Assembly: GCA_009786045.1 (NCBI GenBank)
Contig: WQTY01000114.1
Span: 1 to 6,814, forward strand
Reading direction: 5' to 3'
DNA: 6,814 nt
Source of the DNA: Pseudomonadota bacterium
GTDB taxonomy: Bacteria; Myxococcota_A; Bradymonadia; UBA4248
A model generated the notes under the pieces. It saw only the letters and a program-made list of their open reading frames with translations, did not search any database and was not told the origin of the DNA. Shown here piece after piece: positions 4,921-6,814 of the stretch. Made by a program: the position numbers and the translations under genes. Position 1 is the stretch's first letter. The number at the start of each line of letters is the position of its first letter.

Positions 4921-6207
4921 ATGTTTGAATATTTCGTCGGTCTACGTTACCTGCTCGACAGAACGCGCGTCAGCCTGTCTGTCATTTCTCTCATATCGAT
5001 CCTCGGCGTTTGTCTGGGCGTCATGGCACTTGTCTCCGTGGTTTCCGTCGCCAGCGGTTTTGAGAATGCCTTCCGCGACAAAGTGCTTGGCGTCAACAGC
5101 CATCTGCTGGTCATGACTTACAAGCAGGACGATTTCAGAGAATATCGGGAGGTTCAGCGAACGCTTGAGAATTTCTCGACAGACATCGTCGAGACAGCGC
5201 CCTTTATTTTCCACGAAATGATGATTGCCATTGGGTCACAGATCTCCGGCATCCTCATCAAGGGCGTCGAACCTGAAACCATGATGGGCGTAAGCGATTT
5301 GGCAAAGTACATCATTGCGTCTGACGACGAGGCCAGAATCAGGATACTCGAAGAACTGCACTATGATGTTCAGCGCGATGCCGATATGCCGCCTGTCATC
5401 ATCGGGCGTGTTCTGGCGCAGAAAATCAAAGCCAACGTCGGGGATGTGGTTCGCGTTATTTCTCCCAAACGCGGCATTGTCGGAGAGCATCGCTATGGCC
5501 CCAGCCAGATGGAGCCTACCGAGCGCCGTTTCCGTATCATCGCACTCTACGATTCCGGATTTTACGATTACGACAATCGCCTCCTGATCACCGACTATAA
5601 GGCACTCCAGGACTTCTTTAACCTTGATGATGTCGTGACGGGGGTCGAAATCCGCGTCCACGATATCAATAAAACAGGTGCCCTGCGCGATGCCGTTACC
5701 CCGCTGCTGAACAATCAGCCGGGTATCGAAAGGTTCAAGGTCATCGACTGGCAGGATCTCAACCGAAACCTCTTCACCAGCCTGCACCTGCAAAAGGTGA
5801 CGCTGTCCATCATCATGATGTTCATTGTTATCGTCGCAAGCTTCAACATCGTTGGTACCCTCATTATGATGGTTCTCGACAAGCAGCGCGATATTTCGAT
5901 CATGAAATCCATGGGCGCCAGCGACGGCATGATCATGCGCATGTTCATCTATCAGGGTACGTTCATCGGCGTCGTGGGCACGGTTCTGGGGCTCATCGGC
6001 GGGCTGATCGTATGCAGCCTTATCCGGCTCTACGATTTTGACCTCGATGCAACCATCTATCTCATCGGGACACTCCCCGTGGAAATTGACCCGGCAGTCT
6101 TTGGCGGGGTGGGCTTTTGCGCGCTTCTTATCAGCTTTCTGGCGACGCTCTATCCCTCCTGGTGGGCGACACAACTCTCACCCGTCGAGGGGCTGCGCTA
6201 CGAATAG
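4921..6207 (+). CDS. lolC: LolC/LolE-family lipoprotein-releasing ABC transporter permease
   Basis: A complete 428-residue inner-membrane protein. It opens with FEYFVGLRYL, the usual start of this family. It has TM1 at about 18-45, a periplasmic domain at about 46-290, then TM2 (about 294-318), TM3 (342-368) and TM4 (393-413), and it ends LSPVEGLRYE, the family's typical carboxyl end. The cytoplasmic segment DKQRDISIMKSMGAS (320-334) is the coupling helix that contacts the ATPase. With a LolD ATPase, such permeases extract lipoproteins from the inner membrane and pass them to LolA. The loop at about 181-200, rich in Pro, Gly and charge, lies where the LolA-binding hook sits in LolC. Many non-enteric bacteria have one LolC/E-type subunit, and I cannot tell C from E. 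No lolD adjoins it. The start at 4921 is fixed by an in-frame stop at 4894-4896, but no ribosome site is evident upstream. Confidence 0.9.
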   Translation: MFEYFVGLRYLLDRTRVSLSVISLISILGVCLGVMALVSVVSVASGFENAFRDKVLGVNSHLLVMTYKQDDFREYREVQRTLENFSTDIVETAPFIFHEMMIAIGSQISGILIKGVEPETMMGVSDLAKYIIASDDEARIRILEELHYDVQRDADMPPVIIGRVLAQKIKANVGDVVRVISPKRGIVGEHRYGPSQMEPTERRFRIIALYDSGFYDYDNRLLITDYKALQDFFNLDDVVTGVEIRVHDINKTGALRDAVTPLLNNQPGIERFKVIDWQDLNRNLFTSLHLQKVTLSIIMMFIVIVASFNIVGTLIMMVLDKQRDISIMKSMGASDGMIMRMFIYQGTFIGVVGTVLGLIGGLIVCSLIRLYDFDLDATIYLIGTLPVEIDPAVFGGVGFCALLISFLATLYPSWWATQLSPVEGLRYE

Positions 6208-6219
6208 GGAGGAGGGGGC

Positions 6220-6814
6220 GTGTTTGGCATCAGTCTACCTGAACTCATCCTCGTTGCCCTGATCGGTGTCGTACTTCTTGGCCCGGAACGCATGCCGCGA
6301 GTCGCCCGGCAAATCGGGCGCTGGAGCGCCCGCATGCGAAGTGCCGCCACATCCCTCACGGAGGCCATCACCCAGGACGAAGACTTCGCAGCCGCGCGCG
6401 AAGGCTGGAATCAAGCTAAAAATTCTGTCAATCAGGCGCTTGGGCAGGTCAAACAAACCCAATCCAGCCTCGACACTGCCCTTGAGCCCCAAAAACTCGC
6501 CAAAATCGTCCAGGACGACGACATCTCCCAGCTCAGTGCCCCACCAGAAACACCGGCACCTCAAACACCGGCTTCTCCAGGCGCCGAAACACCACTTCCC
6601 GATCCGCAGCTGCCCCCCGCAGAAAAATCGTCCTCCGTGATGATGCAGCAATTGGACGCCATCTTTCGGGCAAATACCGGGCAGCGGCGCGTCAGGCTGC
6701 AAGGTGCCACCCTGCTGCCTGGCCCAATCGCGCGACAAACCACCCGAAAACGCGTCACACTCCCCAACCCGCTGCCCTCTGCCCCACATGCTGCCTCTGC
6801 CCTGCCGCCTTCAC
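6220..6814 (+). CDS. tatB: TatB-like twin-arginine translocase subunit, GTG start, 3' end outside the window
   Basis: The frame is open for 198 codons to the window edge. The start is GTG 6220-6222, supported by a strong GGAGGAGGGGG ribosome site (6208-6218) between it and the lolC stop. Residues 1-22 are MFGISLPELILVALIGVVLLGP. Glu8, Gly21 and Pro22 fall exactly where TatB has its conserved Glu, hinge Gly and Pro. An amphipathic helix follows (MPRVARQIGRWSARMRSA, 25-42), then a charged helical stretch to about 100 and a Pro-rich tail (107-134). TatB binds TatC and receives folded precursors with twin-arginine signals at the inner membrane. The length exceeds TatA's usual 60-90 residues, which favours TatB. 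The tail past residue 140, basic and Pro/Ala-rich, is unlike the conserved part. A tatC gene may follow outside the window. Probably cotranscribed with lolC. Confidence 0.82.
   Translation, partial: MFGISLPELILVALIGVVLLGPERMPRVARQIGRWSARMRSAATSLTEAITQDEDFAAAREGWNQAKNSVNQALGQVKQTQSSLDTALEPQKLAKIVQDDDISQLSAPPETPAPQTPASPGAETPLPDPQLPPAEKSSSVMMQQLDAIFRANTGQRRVRLQGATLLPGPIARQTTRKRVTLPNPLPSAPHAASALPPS

Noticed and set aside
5236..6174. 312-codon open frame antisense to lolC
   Set aside because: It is composition-driven. The product is rich in Asp, His and Asn, has no recognisable domain, and lies wholly opposite a clear LolC/E gene.
6235..6789. 184-codon minus-strand frame and a 124-codon plus-strand frame at 6266-6640
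   Set aside because: Both overlap the TatB-like frame, which has the family signature and a strong ribosome site. Their products are low-complexity.

Overview
The window reads as chromosomal DNA from a Gram-negative, diderm bacterium. It encodes a lipoprotein signal peptide, an outer-membrane barrel ending in aromatic Phe, a Lol-type lipoprotein-release permease and a Tat component. The mix of families and the GC-rich hairpin repeats suggest a deltaproteobacterial or Myxococcota-like (possibly Bradymonadales-like) host, but this is inference from gene style and not a match to a known genome.

Left half (145-3280, all minus strand): a tight four-gene operon. In transcription order it encodes a secreted lipoprotein resembling the LIC_10091/DUF7790 methyltransferase-fold family, a secreted Cys-rich M15-type zinc peptidase, a 90-residue PqqD-type peptide-binding protein, and an HPr-kinase-like P-loop kinase. 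The first two genes overlap by ATGA, the second and third are 8 bp apart, and the third and fourth touch (TAG directly followed by ATG). PqqD plus HprK-like kinase is a pairing known from peptide-modification loci, but no precursor peptide, cyclase or radical-SAM enzyme is visible here. The operon ends against a 114-bp element made of nested hairpins (30-143).

Middle (3509-4618, minus): a single-gene unit for a predicted outer-membrane beta-barrel, with a good Shine-Dalgarno sequence, a signal peptide and its own intrinsic terminator (3446-3475).

Intergenic 4619-4920: the most information-dense non-coding part. Two candidate promoters point in opposite directions and interlock. A perfect 9+9 bp dyad overlaps the rightward one. 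The rightward transcript would carry a structured leader, a possible 22-codon leader ORF and a strong intrinsic terminator ending 27 nt before the permease start codon. A competing hairpin shares the terminator's left arm. This looks like an attenuator, a riboregulator or a small RNA gene, and it is the best candidate here for something undescribed.

Right part (plus strand): a complete LolC/E-family permease (4921-6207), then a GTG-started TatB-like gene (6220 to window end, incomplete). The two are 12 nt apart with a strong Shine-Dalgarno sequence between them, so they are probably cotranscribed. Both serve envelope protein traffic.
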